Notes: generated by a model not told the origin, from the sequence alone. Numbered from the stretch's first letter, positions 46,935 through 58,985 are shown. The stretch: DNA of 64,000 nt from Megalobrama amblycephala (GCF_018812025.1 NC_063052.1:14057001-14121000), one strand, 5' to 3'. Program-made: numbers and translations.

Positions 46935-48100
46935 TTTGATAAAACCAGGAGTCACATTCAAATGAATGTCTCATTCAAGCAATCCATATTCATAGAACGA
47001 ACAGCAAGTTCCCCAGTTCTGAATGGCAAAGAAGCACTCAAAAGGGCTATAATGAGAAAGTGCCAGAGACACTATTCTTTCATCGTTTCTAGTGATCTCA
47101 CAAAGACACCGCAGCACAGGTGTCAGTTCCTTTTCTTCTGTTTTATTAAGAAACTACCCCACCAAGATGCAAAGCACAGAAAATGTTAGCAATGTCATAT
47201 TTTGGGGCGTATCTCACAGCAATTGTGTTGTCATGTAAAATTAAACAATTTGGAGAAACTCAGCCAAAGCTATAGATTGCAAGGAAAGAGCGATTTATTA
47301 TCTGTGGCAGCGGTATTCATGCGCACAGCCCCTCCGGCGTTTATTTTCTTTAGCAAGTTTGCTTGAGCTGCTGAAACACTTTGAGAATTCAACACAGAAA
47401 ATCTTAGTGACTTTCAAGGCAAAAAGTCTTTAGAGAACAGATTTTTTTTTTAAATTAATATTTCATCAACAGTGAGGACAATTCGTAGATTTAAACCCCT
47501 GAAATGTAGAAGTGGGAGACGTTCCAGGATTTTACAACAAATTGAGACTATGCTGGTATCCTGAGCTTCAAGACTCAACTTTAGGTTGGGAGATGGGTTT
47601 TAAACTGTAGAATTGGCTGGCTCTCTTATCAGCGGACCTCCGTTCGGGCTGGTCATTCATCACGTCCTGCTGCTTTAGACGTGTAGCGCTGGGGCTGGAC
47701 CTTGCAGCTCCGACTCAAGAGTGACAGGGCATTTCCTGCCCTCAATGTTCCATCTTTTGTACTAGCTAATATGTGGTCTATCGATTGCATTTGTAAAAAA
47801 AGCTGGATGTACTTTCAGATATTTTTTTTTTTTTCTTCCCAAAAGGAAAGCAAAAATCTCCAGTAGTGGGTGGACAACAAAGCACTAGAAGGAAGTGGCT
47901 TACTCTTTTTCATCTTTAAATAGAGAACCAGCACAATGTTTCTATATAAGCTACTGGATATCGAGTATTTTTAGATTTTAAGATGATTAAATATAGGCTG
48001 CAACTACTAATGCACTTTCTTGTAATGTTTGTTGTTGCTGTTGTTCCTGTTTAGTGTGTTAAGTGTGTCATTTTTAAATAGCATTACTAAAGCATTACAT
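46935..48100. other. Non-coding stretch, nothing recognised
   Basis: Balanced composition near 47.6-47.75 kb but no exon that can be defended. Confidence 0.4.
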
Positions 48101-48109
48101 CATAACACC

Positions 48110-48420
48110 TTTGTTATTTAAATTTTATTATAGTTTTATTAATACTTTGAATTAGATTTTATTTTTATATTTTTAGTTTCCATAATAATTTTTCATTATT
48201 TTTTTTAGTAATTTCTTTATGTGCCTTTGTTTGCTAATCAGGTTTAATTTATTTTTATTTCAGTTTTAGTTTAATTTTTATTTATTTCCAGTAATTAATT
48301 TTAGTGCATGGTTTTCAACGAATAATATTTTATTTTATTTTATTTTATTTTATTTTATTAATTTCAATTAATAAAAATGTTTTTTAATAGTTTAGTTAAC
48401 GTGCCACAGTTGGGTTCCAT
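48110..48420. repeat. T/A-rich TTTTAGTTTTA dispersed repeat
   Basis: TTATAGTTTTATTAATACTT, TTAGTAATTTCTTTATGTGC and TTATTTCCAGTAATTAATTT align with the 4.5-kb copy. Confidence 0.6.
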
Positions 48421-48689
48421 TGATTTTTAACAAAACCTTTAAAGACAGACCCACATTATTTCAACTTAGTTTTAAAATATATAATATATATAATTGGTTT
48501 GAATTCAATTATACTGCTTCATGGGATTCACTAAAGCCGTTAAGTACACAGTCCTGTACCCTTGTATTTTTGTCAGATTTTCAAATACTTTTTTGCTTTA
48601 AATCAAGTCTACACTTTAACGTAAACTTTTTTAAATCCCTATGGGAGAAATGAATGGAAAAAATAATTATGGAACCAACACAGCTGAAA

Positions 48690-48900
48690 AAGTTCCACTC
48701 TATAACCCTAACACACCCCTTCAGCTGCTATTGGTCAGAAACACTGAAGCCCCGCCCCAAACTCATGCCATTGGTTAAACCACTGTTGCTATGCCTGGCT
48801 GGTTAAGATTCTCTAACAAACTGAGAAATGTTTTGATAGATCCAGAGTCTTTATACTTTTCAGGCTGTCTCTGCATATTAAGCTGGGATAGTGGGTATTT
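48690..48900. repeat. Dispersed repeat K, copy 2
   Basis: GCCCCGCCCCAAACTCATGC, CATTGGTTAAACCACTGTTG and CTATGCCTGGCTGGTTAAG parallel the 23.02-23.10 kb copy. Confidence 0.5.
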
Positions 48901-49074
48901 TAAAGGAATATTACAGGTTCAGTATAAGTTAAGCTCAATCGACAGCACTTGTCAACAAAAATTAACTTCCACCAGTCTTTCCTTTTCTTTAAAATAAGCA
49001 AAAATCTGGGTTACAGTAAGGCACTTGCTGTGGACGTGAATTGGTTCAATCCGTAAACGGATTCAATAGAATAG

Positions 49075-49260
49075 CCACAAGATGTGCACAGTAAATAGTA
49101 ACTCATAATTTAATCACTGTCATGTCGTTCCAAACCTGTATGACTTTATTTTTCTTCAGAACAAAAATTATTTTTATACTGTACAAACAGTATATTATAT
49201 CCCCCTACAATATCCCTGCTCATCACAGAAAACTTTCTGCATTTTTAGATTTTCAAAACA
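49075..49260. repeat. Fragment of inverted-repeat element C
   Basis: CATGTCGTTCCAAACCTGTA and TGACTTTATTTTTCTTCAG match the arm sequence of element C (CTCATGTCATTCCACACCCG there). Diverged, ends lost. Confidence 0.45.
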
Positions 49261-49539
49261 CTTCATTTAGTATGATTTATAAGCTGTTTCACACAAGCAA
49301 AATGTCAATTTAATGAAAAATAAACATGCTAACAAGATAACTGTTCTTAGAGTCCACAGTCATAATAAACCATGTGATGTAGATGAGCCCCCCCCCCGCC
49401 ACTGTCATCTGCATCACATTATTTATTTAAAAAAAAAGAGTAAAGCTGATATCTCAGATTTTATATATTTTTTTCTAATTACCCAAGTGTCCTCTAAAGA
49501 ATTACTCATGCGTGCTAAAATTGAGAAGACAATTTTCAC

Positions 49540-50048
49540 AAACAGCTGTCTTCTCCCATCAGCACATGGAGGTTCAGCAGAGAGCTTCACGATATCCTCC
49601 AGCCCTTTGTGCGACAAGGTCCAAGAAGACTCAACTTCAACATGACGATGCCATGTGAGCAAAACAAACATCTCATCCCTCTGGAGGAAGAGTTTGTCAT
49701 CCTGCAGCTTAAGATGAGCAGAAAACAACTTAAAGCTTTCCAGAGGCGTACGACCCGAGAGGCCCTGCCGCTGCCCACCGCATTAGCATCCCAATTTGGT
49801 TTCAATACAGCCCAAGACTGGTGCCGAAGGGGCGACTTTATTACAATGTGTTGCGACCTCGGCTCAATGCTTTCTTGCTTATAAATTATTCCCCTTTCGA
49901 GGCAGAGAAGCAAGGAGCCGATCCACTTACAATCCCTCAGGAATAATAAGATCCTTAAACCCTCTACCAGCAAGCAGCAATGAATGTGTTGATCTCGCTG
50001 TTCGATTCTGGAAGAGCTATGATGGGGATATTCTCTTTTCATTATCAC
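49540..50048. other. Non-repetitive stretch, possible conserved non-coding DNA
   Basis: Balanced base composition and long open frames on both strands with no recognisable protein. It is the best-preserved-looking single-copy block before the nested hAT, but nothing identifies a function. Confidence 0.35.
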
Positions 50049-50471
50049 AATTATGACTATAGGGATGCACGATATATAAGCCACAATATCGGTATTGGCT
50101 GATATATGTTATTTTTAATGTTATGGTTATGGAAAATTTGCCCAATATATTAAAGCCAATAAATGATAGATTATTTCCTTCACCTGAGACATTTCAGATG
50201 TGCACTGTTCACCATGATGGTTTTGAATTGCTTGAAATATAACTGAAATCTTTTCAAAACGGAAATTACAGTTAAGTTCAACATGTGCAGCACAGGTCTG
50301 TCATATAAGCTACATAAAATGATAATGAGAACATTATAATTGTGTGCTTGGGACATGGCTTTTAATGGTGAGTCTTTTGTTTTTGTAATCAGGCTCTCAA
50401 AAATTATATAAAAATTTGGATTTAGATTTATCAGCCAATATATCAGTTATCGGCTTTCAAATATATAAGCA

Positions 50472-50586
50472 ATATCGCACTCTTAGTCGTGTGATATCGC
50501 TCTATATCAGCACGGCTGTGATTCGGCCGTAGGTAATCACAGCTGTGCTGATATACAGCCATATCACACGGCTACGAGTGTGATAT
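50472..50586. repeat. Palindrome of 51-bp arms
   Basis: Left arm 50472-50522 and right arm 50536-50586 pair with about seven mismatches, around GATATC.C..TATATCAGCAC and GTGTGATAT. The spacer is CGGCCGTAGGTA. It seems to form the left end of an element inserted in the hAT, continuing TTTATACAACTGTTTGACGG. TACTGTTGTATAAA near 54621-54634 may belong to its other end. Confidence 0.75.
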
Positions 50587-51954
50587 TGCATTTATACAAC
50601 TGTTTGACGGCATAAGTGTGTAAATAAATAAGAAACAACAACAGATAGTCCTTAAAAAAGTCCCATCGGAAGATAACAAGGAAATTACACCGCTCCCTTT
50701 GCCACGTGCATTCCAAACGGCTTCATCCCTGCTCACATAGGGATGATCACATAGGGCATAGGGATTATCACTTCCATACACATACGCATACCGTTACACC
50801 CCTAATATGTAGAGTATTACGAGAGAGAGATTGCCTGAGCAAGTGTATTACCTGCATCTATTCTTCAGGTCAATCGTATATTCATAATCACAATGTCTGC
50901 TGAGGATATATCTTTGTCTTTGTCCTTTTAACATTTAAGAGGATTTCCCATGACAGCGCTAGTCAATGCATTTGTCAGTTGTGTCTCGTAAGATGTTGTT
51001 TAAAGTAAAAACAAAACAAAGTCCTTGTTTCCTTGTTTCAGTCCATTTAAATATAAAAGTCTTTGCGACTGACTCATTCACTCATAAAGGCAGTCTTTGC
51101 CGCCATCTAATAGCGTATTAATGTAACTTTCACTGAAGCTGAAATCAATAACAGACTCTTTCTCAATACCAAAAATATGGCATATTACTTATATGCAATA
51201 TTATTTATTGAACAATAATATTTAAAGGTGCCCCTTAGTTATAGGCATAGTTAAATAACAAGAGTTCAGTACATGGAAATGACAAACAGTGAGTCTCAAA
51301 CTCCATTGTTTCCTCCTTCTTATATAAATCTCATTTGTTTAAAAGACCTCCGAAGAACAGGCGAATCTCAACATAACACCGACTGTTACGTAACAGTCGG
51401 GATCATTAATATGTACGCCCCCAATATTTGCATATGCCAGCCCATGTTCAAGGCATTACACAAGCCAGTATTAACGTCTGGATCTGTGCACAGCTGAATC
51501 ATCAGACTAGGTAAGCAAGCAAGAACAATAGCGAAAAATGGCAGATGGAGCAATAATAACTGACATGATCCATGAAATCATGATATTTTTTGTGATATTT
51601 GTAAATTGTCTTTCTAAATGTTTCGTTAGCATGTTGCTAATGTACTGTTAAATGTGGTTAAAGTTACCATTGTTTATTACTGTATTAACGGAGACAAGAG
51701 CCGTCGCTATTTTCATTTTTAAACACTTGCAGTCTGTATAATGCACAAACACAACTTCATTCTTTATAAATCTCTCTTTAGCTTTAGCTACAGAGCAAAA
51801 CCTCAAACTCATTCAGAATCAAATGTAAACATCCAAATAAATACAATACTCACATGATCCGATGCATGCATGCAGTATGCATGACGAACACTTTGTAAAG
51901 ATCCATTTTGAGGGTTATATTAGATGTGTAAACTTTGTTTATGCACTGTTTAAA

Positions 51955-53753
51955 GGATTACTCCACTTTTAAATAAACTTTTGCTGATAATTTACTCACC
52001 CCTATGTCATCCAAGATGTCCATGTCTTTCTTTCTTCAGTCGAAAAGAAATGAAGGGTTTTGATGTAAACATTCTAGGATTTTTCTCCATATCATTCATT
52101 TCAATGGGCACCAAATGGTTGAAGGTCCAAATGGCAGTTTCAGTGCAGCTTCAAAGGGCTTTAAACGACACCAGACGATACCAGACGATGAATAAGGGTC
52201 TTATCTAGCGAAACGATTGGTCATTTAAAAAAATAATAAAAAAGTTTAAGTTTTATAAGCACAAATGCTGGCCTTGCTCTTTTCTCCGATGCGCGTTCGT
52301 GACGTCACGTAATACGCAATTATGTTGAAAAGGTCACGGTTAACGTAGGCGGAAGTATCGCGTCAGTGTTTACATTACAAGGAGGATCGTATACACATAT
52401 TCAAATGTCTTTGTGGCAGTTTATTGTTTAACCCTTTGAGCGGTACGTTCCCACATATGGGATGTTTATTTCTGTGCCCCTGGGCGTACGGTTCCACATA
52501 TGGAATTTAACGTTAGAATGTTCAGCGACGTCACATAACTGCTAGATTCAAACTGTGCTTTCGCGCTCTGGCTGCGAGACGGACGCGCGCTCTCTTGTCA
52601 TCACAGCTATGCAGTGTTTTCAGCCACATAATGTTTCTTTTAAGGTTTCAGACATTTAAATACGCATAAGCACCATTAAACAATACATTTGGAGTTTATA
52701 AAATACACACTGATGTCAGACGTCAGTGGAAGCATCAATAAACAGTGAATTCAAATATAATTTAACACACATAATGGGTCTAAGTAACTATAAAGTTTAC
52801 TCTCTTATTCTTCCAGTTCACCAGCCACTTACTTGCATATATTTCAGGAGAAACTGATGTATTCACCTGCTGTAAATCAGACTGACAGAACTCTGTGAAC
52901 TGCAGTGCAAACTAAGATGGCGGCGCCCATCTTGCATTATAGATCAAGATAAAGATCATTTATAAAGGTTTTTAAACGACAAAACACACTCACTCACACA
53001 TATTTGAGAATCGGAATATCATATAGTTGAAGACATGTAAGCAAGTTTGCGAATATTTTAAATAAAAAAGGAAAAACAAAATAATAGTGATCCATCTCTC
53101 ATACAGTGTTATTATGGCTATATTCAGCGCTCGTGACACGCATGCGTCGCCATGGAAACAATAAGGGCAAACGTTCTAAAATAAGGGTCAGTTAGAATAT
53201 TTTAAACTCATGCTTGAAAGGTGTGCGTATCCTGGGTGTTTTAATAATAGAAAGCCTAAAAGAAAATTTTTATCAGGACAGAAATTTGTGACTTTTCATA
53301 GATTTCCTATACACAATCCTGAGCGAATGAAACTGTGGTTGCTACGCCTACGTCAACCGTGACCTTTTCAACGTAATTGCGTATTACGTGACGTCACGAA
53401 CGCGCATCGGAGAAAAGAGCAAAGCCAGCATTTGTGCTTATAAAACTTAAACTTTTTTTTTTTTTTTTTTTAAATGACCGATCGTTTCGCTAGATAAGAC
53501 CCTTGTTCATCGTCTGGTATCGTCTGGTATCGTCTGGTGTCGTTTAAAGCCCTTTGAAGCTGCACTGAAGCTGCCATTTGGACCTTCAACCGTTTGGTGC
53601 CCATTGAAATGAATGATATGGAGAAAAATCCTAGAATGTTTACATCAAAAACCTTCATTTCTTTTCGACTGAAGAAAGAAAGACATGGACATCTTGGATG
53701 ACATGGGGGTGAGTAAATTATCAGCAAAATTTTATTTAAAAGTGAACTAATCC
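51955..53753. mobile_element. Foldback family A element, 1.8 kb, inserted at TTAA
   Basis: Arms of about 430 bp, 51955-52380 and 53335-53753, are strong complements: ACATTCTAGGATTTTTCTCC, CGTGACGTCACGTAATACGC, GTAATTGCGTATTACGTGAC. Ends AGGATTACTCCACTTTTA and AAAGTGAACTAATCCT border TTAA on each side. The centre, 52.38-53.33 kb, is unrelated sequence. The right arm has three CGTCTGGTAT-type units where the left has two. Confidence 0.9.
52430..53330. other. Central region of the foldback, possible piggyBac-type end
   Basis: Starts with TTTAACCCTTTGAGCGGTAC, which resembles a TTAA plus CCC piggyBac end, followed by paired motifs TTCCCACATATGGGATG and GGTTCCACATATGGAATT. No matching right terminus was found, and no coding frame is credible. 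It may be a truncated nested insert or the cargo of the element. Confidence 0.35.
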
Positions 53754-54699
53754 TTTAAGGCAAGCGTGAGCTCCGGGGTGGAGAGCACGAGATTTAAAGG
53801 GGCCGCAGCATGAATCAGCGCATTTCTAATTATGCCCCAAAATAGGCAGTTGAAAAAATTAATAAAAAAAAATCTATGGGGTATTTTGAGCTGAAACTTC
53901 ACAGACACATTCAGGGGACACCTTAGACTTATATTACTTCTTGTAAAAAAAAAAACGTTAGATGGCACCTTTAAACTAGCCATTATAACAGTATAAGAAG
54001 TAAAATAGGAAATAAACACAAACAAACCGTTCAGTCAAACATATAAAAGCAGCGCTCTAGTTAGTACAGGGTTTAATTTAAATGTAAATACAAAGTTATG
54101 AAACTTAATACAGCCCTTAAACCAATTCTATTAGCTCTGGAACAAGTAATAGATTAATAAGACCAAAGATTGCCCATTTGATGTACCCAAAATGAATTAT
54201 ACCTCATGTTTAAGCACTATCTACATAAGAGCCAGCGGCAAATTCCCAAATGACTGGCTGAGATGAAGCTGTTCTCAGTGGGTAAATGAGTGCTGAATGG
54301 CTGCTGATGGCCTGGAGCTCACATCTCCAAAAGCGTTTAAACAAATTGTAAAATAGACGCTATATGTTTACATATAAATCACATGTCTGAGGTCTAAACA
54401 ACTACATTCTAGCCTTAAAAAAAAACGATTAAAAATACATTCTGTTACAAAATAATGGTAGTATCTATAAAAATATGGTGGGTTTACTCATCCGCCATGA
54501 CACTCACTGTGAGAATGCTGACAGCAGAGTGATTCTAACAGTGAAACGGCTTAACGTGGTAGAATATTGCATGGCTGGAAAGACCTCTCAGCCAATCAGA
54601 TTCAAGAACCAGAATGTGTTCTACTGTTGTATAAAAATGATTATTGGTTATCGTAATCAGCCAAAAGGTTCATATCGGTGCATCCCTAATTATGACAGC

Positions 54700-55560
54700 A
54701 TGGCTAAAAGGGATGGATTTCTTTGTCTCCCACTGGACATGGCATGGCATTCATAGAGCTGAGATGGAGGGTGTATATTTTCAGTTTTGTGACACTATTT
54801 CCTCCAAATTTGTCCCTGGATAAAAGAAAATTACAGGCATAGCTTCCTATCAAGCAGACAAAGTGTGGAGAGAAAAGAAAAAAGAGCCCTAGCGGGCATA
54901 CTTTCAATCATACTTTATTATTGAGACGGATGATACAACAAACTGGAAAGAGAAAAAATAAAGAGGTCACTTAAAGTCTGACCAAAACCATCAAGACCTT
55001 TGGTAAAGCATTGGTGTATTGGAGGAGAGCACCGCAAGATGATTCATATCACAAGCTAATGTTTTGAAAAAAGGCCAGTTCACGGTACACGCTCAGATGC
55101 CCTGCCTGACAATTGATCATCTCAGCGGTCTTTAGGGGTCATAACGCTTTCAAAATGACCCAATTTAAAGCAAATGCACCTCTCTGAACTATCTAACTTC
55201 AATGTTGCCGGCTTGATAAGAGAAGCCACGGACAATACGGCGTGTCAAAGGTTACGAATGGGAGGGCATAATGGAGAGAAATGAAAGCCTATTGTGGTTG
55301 ATTGTTTGTGTATGTCAAAACCAATTTGTGTCATATATCCACACAAGACCTTGGTTGGATTATGGAGAACATGCGTCATATAGAAGGCCGCTCTCATCTA
55401 TTCCAATCCATCATGGCTAAACCAAAGCTTTACACACTTTGATCATCTGCCTCGTGAGATCACAGGAACCAAAGGTAGGATTGCTCTTGTAAATAAATCC
55501 AAACAAAAGATGAAAGGGGTGGCCGGAGACTATGAATATGTTCATTATTCGCCCCCACCC
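54700..55560. other. Non-coding stretch, nothing recognised
   Basis: Single-copy within the window. No exon or repeat was recognised. Confidence 0.4.
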
Positions 55561-56290
55561 CACCTCCCGTCCCCGCAATCCGCCGGCAGCTGTGTGCAGC
55601 AATAAGCTCAGCAGATGCTTTCATAAACTTTGATGGAAATCTGACCTTGCTACTTTAATGTCATCAGCGGAACCTAAAGATCAGCCGCGGCTCGATTGCG
55701 TATCGATCGCGGGCCTGCTCTGGTATGGGAGGGCTGTGCTCGCAGGTGCGGGCTAAAGGAGACAGACTGCAAACTAATGGCTCCCACCATCAGCGGCCCA
55801 TCTTCAGCACAGAGCCATTTCCTTTGATTCTCATCAAAAAGGACTCCGGCTGCCTTTTGATCAGGCCCCGGTAAGGACGACCTCCTCTTACTAATTGAGG
55901 AGCTTTTTGTGCTCTGTGTAGGTGTAATTAATTAACTCGGGTTATTAATTATTGTTGCTGGTCTGAGAGCGTCCGTCGGAACAGCAAACATTTTTCTATT
56001 TCCCAATTATGAGGATGGAGTATCATTTATGATTAAATGAAATCATCATCCGTAGATTATGTTTGACCCTTGCCGAAATGAAAATTGATATGCTGTTCAT
56101 CCTAAAGTGATACATTCACTGTTTGCTTTGTACAATTTGCATTTTGCAATTTTTTATTAGCCCTGAGCAAATGTGGGCTGATCTGACCACGATTTATCCA
56201 ATTACCACAACCTTTTGTTAAATGTGAGAACCTCAGCTAATGGCACTTTCAAACATGAAAATGAAATAATTCAACATTTGCGAGTCATAC
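55560..56290. promoter_or_regulatory. Candidate conserved non-coding element
   Basis: About 730 bp without any repeat signature, with balanced composition in its first half and dense homeodomain-like words in the second: TAATTAATTAACTCGGG, TTATTAATTATTGTTGC, CCCAATTATGAGG. Long stretches such as TTTTTATTAGCCCTGAGC look like vertebrate developmental enhancers. This is an impression from composition and motifs only. Confidence 0.35.
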
Positions 56291-56514
56291 GCACGTAGCT
56301 ACTGTGTCGAGGTGGGCAAAAACAGAGCCGGCAGGTCTCAGTAAACATTTATCGAGAACAAAAAGTTTACACTTAGAATAGTTTTAAAAATTTATTTTTC
56401 TGTCAGTGAGACAAAAAATAAGACAAAGACAGACAGAAAACTCACACAAACCACTTCAGGTGCCATTAGACCTAAACAGACTCACAAGAAACTACTCCAG
56501 ACTCCATTTGACTA

Positions 56515-56620
56515 GGGTTGGGAATCGAAAATCGGATATTTAAGGTCAGGAATCGGACACTTGATATACAATTAGAATTTCAATTCCTCTTATTCCTGCC
56601 TCTATAGTACGCAAATGCTG
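56515..56620 (+). mobile_element. Solo hAT-like left end
   Basis: TAGGGTTGGGAATCGAAAAT then AATCGGACACTTGATATAC is the start of a hAT-type element. The complementary right end (CGATTCCCAACCCTA) was not found to the right, so this is a truncated copy. Confidence 0.45.
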
Positions 56621-56639
56621 AATTGAGTACTCTTTTGCA

Positions 56640-57820
56640 TCTTCTCGCAAATGCACACAAATTCATGTCAAAATATCCTCGTAAACACAGTCAGTTTTGT
56701 CTTAAGTGAATGTAAACAGTTGAGAGAAAAAAAAAAGTGTTACAGTGTATTGGAATCCGTGCATTCGTTCTTAAAGTGACAGCAGCCTAATAATCAATCA
56801 AACAACAAAAGACAAAGAGAAAATTCACTCACTAATAATATAATAATAATATAACTAATAACTGAATAACTTTTATAACTATATTTGTAATGTATATTTT
56901 ATTTATAAAGTGCAGTGTTATTTTACATTTGATTACAGTTTCTGTATCTGAATACTAGACTTACCTGAGAGCTTTAAAATTAAAATTAAATATGCCGCTA
57001 CATACTAAGGTCTTTTGTAAAGTGTTACCAAAACCACTTCAGACCACTGTGGTTGTTTGTCTGATAACAGGTTAATAATATTCTATAGGCCAGTTCAAAG
57101 ATATGTTCCAAAAGCATAGTTCTATGCGTTTTATGAAATATTCAGTGCATATCCGACATCCCAGCACTGAATTAATGTCATGAGGCATGGGCTAAGGGAA
57201 GGGAAATGAAGGATATCAAGTCAGATCATGGACCCCATGCATGACATTTTTCATTGCACTTACTGAGAGCTGTATGAAGACCTTGATGTGTACAGCAGCA
57301 TGAATGCTAATGATGTTCAAAGTATCCTGCATGTTAATTTTTCAGCATTTTTGAGGGAATAGTAGGAAGAACTCTTGCCAGCTACATGAGAGGGTTTCTG
57401 AGGTAACATGACATGCCTGCTGTTGCTGTTTTACAGTGTTTACCGAGATAATGACCGAAGCTCTGGCCTGAAGTGGTGATCATGTGACAATCACTGACTG
57501 TCAAACTGGCTGCTGACTAGACTAATAATTTATCATTTAAGTAAAATCACAAGAACAAGAGTGCTGTTGTTTGAATATCTAGTTAATCACAGCCATGATG
57601 GTATTCAGAATGCACCACTGGGAATGTGATAATGATTTTATACAAAAGTTCAATAAACAAGAATTTAAACTTACATTTTAGACACAATATTGAAAAGTCA
57701 CTTATCTTTTTTGTTGCAACAACAGACATCCAAAACAAAATGTTCCAAATGAGGCCAAAACAGAATTAATGCTCACGTTTCTCCACGCAACAATAGAGGT
57801 GTTTCGGTCCTGAATTAATC
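56640..57820. other. Non-coding stretch, nothing recognised
   Basis: An AAAGTGTTACC word near 57020-57030 hints at a decayed MITE. Otherwise nothing was recognised. Confidence 0.4.
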
Positions 57821-57929
57821 TTTTTTTTAAACTAAAATCATAAAAAAAATATTACATAATATTTCAGCTAGCTGCAAAGGCAACATTGCTCATTTTCAAT
57901 GAGTTTAGCTTAATGTACAAAAATAACGT

Positions 57930-58150
57930 ACTTAATGTACAATAAAAACTGAAATAAAAAGACATTTAAAAAAACTAAAACTACCAAAAATTCAAAAAAA
58001 GAAAAAAAGAATGATGATTCAATGACTCACTCATGCATGCAGACACATTTTTTGTTCCTGGATGAATCAGGGTTTTTGAACGAATCATTTGACTGAATGA
58101 TTTGATGACTCATTCAATGACAGTCACATGTCGCCACCTACTGGTGTAAC
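57930..58150. repeat. A-rich repeat plus GATTCATT/GCCACCTACTGG fragment
   Basis: AACTGAAATAAAAAGACATT is a reverse copy of the T-rich repeat. GACTCATTCAATGACAGTC and TCGCCACCTACTGGTGTAAC match the fragments at 26.8 and 51.1 kb. Confidence 0.45.
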
Positions 58151-58159
58151 AATGTAACC

Positions 58160-58985
58160 TGCAAAAACAATCCCCTTGTTTAAAAAGTTATAAAATGAAT
58201 TGAATCGTGCACCTTAACTCTCTTAACGAGGGTTAGATTATCTTTTACATAATACAATGAAAAATAATGTAATGCTTATTTATGCACCACTCACATTTGT
58301 TTCTTGGTAAGTTTTAATATGAATAAATAATAAAATTCCTCCGCTCAGTCTCAAGTTTCTGCATGTTTACCATTTACATGTCTAAAGGTTGACAAACCCA
58401 AAAGTGGATAGTTGTCAGAGAAACGTCGGCACCCTGCTAGCACTCTTACATTTTTCATCCTCCTGTATCTTCCCAGCTATCAGTGTCTACTTTCACTATC
58501 TCCTGTGTATTACAACGACAACCTCTGCTTGTTTCTTTGTTGTTTCCTGTTTGAATTCTCAGCCATTCTCAGGAGGTTTTCTCTCCTTTCACTGAAGCTC
58601 TCCACAGCTGTGCTCGATTGTCCTGCCTCCTCTCCTTCTAATGTCATTTTGAGCCTCCAATGCAGGCGAACTGTCTCAATTATCCTCTGTCTGCCTCTCC
58701 TGGCATGCTTGAGTTGAGTCCATCTTACAGCACTCAGAAGGTTCATGCCAAATTGGAAATCTCTGTATGCAATTAGGTTGGCCAGTAAAGCATTCCTTAA
58801 ATCTCCATGTCAAATAAATTTGACATGAATTTATTCCTAGCAAAGCTTTATGGTAAAGGTATTGATAACAATATGTAAAAAAAAATCCATTTGTGCAAAG
58901 CTGAGCGGAAGCCTTTCCCATTCTAGAAATAGTATTACATTGCAATTGAAATTAAGCTTTAGAAATGTAGGGCTACATCAACAAA
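58160..58985. other. Non-repetitive stretch, nothing recognised
   Basis: A pyrimidine-rich 101-codon frame at 58.4-58.7 kb lacks splice context and family motifs, so I do not call it a gene. Confidence 0.4.

Larger units (their letters stand above)
51226..53963. mobile_element. TTAA-flanked element Y, interrupted by foldback A
   Basis: Left end TTTAA then AGGTGCCCCTTAG, right end GATGGCACCT then TTTAA. The body includes GTTCAGTACATGGAAATGAC, CGACTGTTACGTAACAGTCG (itself a perfect palindrome) and GGGGACACCTTAGACTTATA. Joining 51950 to 53758 gives a continuous CTGTTTAAGGCAAGCG at the foldback insertion point. Confidence 0.75.
50058..54688. mobile_element. hAT-type element expanded to 4.6 kb by nested insertions
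   Basis: Left end (TA)TAGGGATGCACGATAT and right end ATATCGGTGCATCCCTA are inverted. ATTATGAC flanks both sides (50050-50057 and 54689-54696), an 8-bp duplication, with two extra bases at the left junction. Its own sequence is about 410 bp at the left (to about 50470) and about 60 bp at the right. The rest is later insertions. Non-autonomous. Confidence 0.85.

Noticed and set aside
49587..50084. 165-codon minus-strand frame
   Set aside because: The opposite strand is equally open, no protein family is recognisable, and it runs into the hAT end. Balanced composition explains the length.
54475..54756. 93-codon plus-strand frame as a gene
   Set aside because: It crosses the right terminus and target duplication of the nested hAT.
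58412..58717. 101-codon hydrophobic frame, possible membrane protein
   Set aside because: Pyrimidine-rich DNA in any frame gives Leu/Ser/Phe-rich peptide. No splice sites or homologue recognised.
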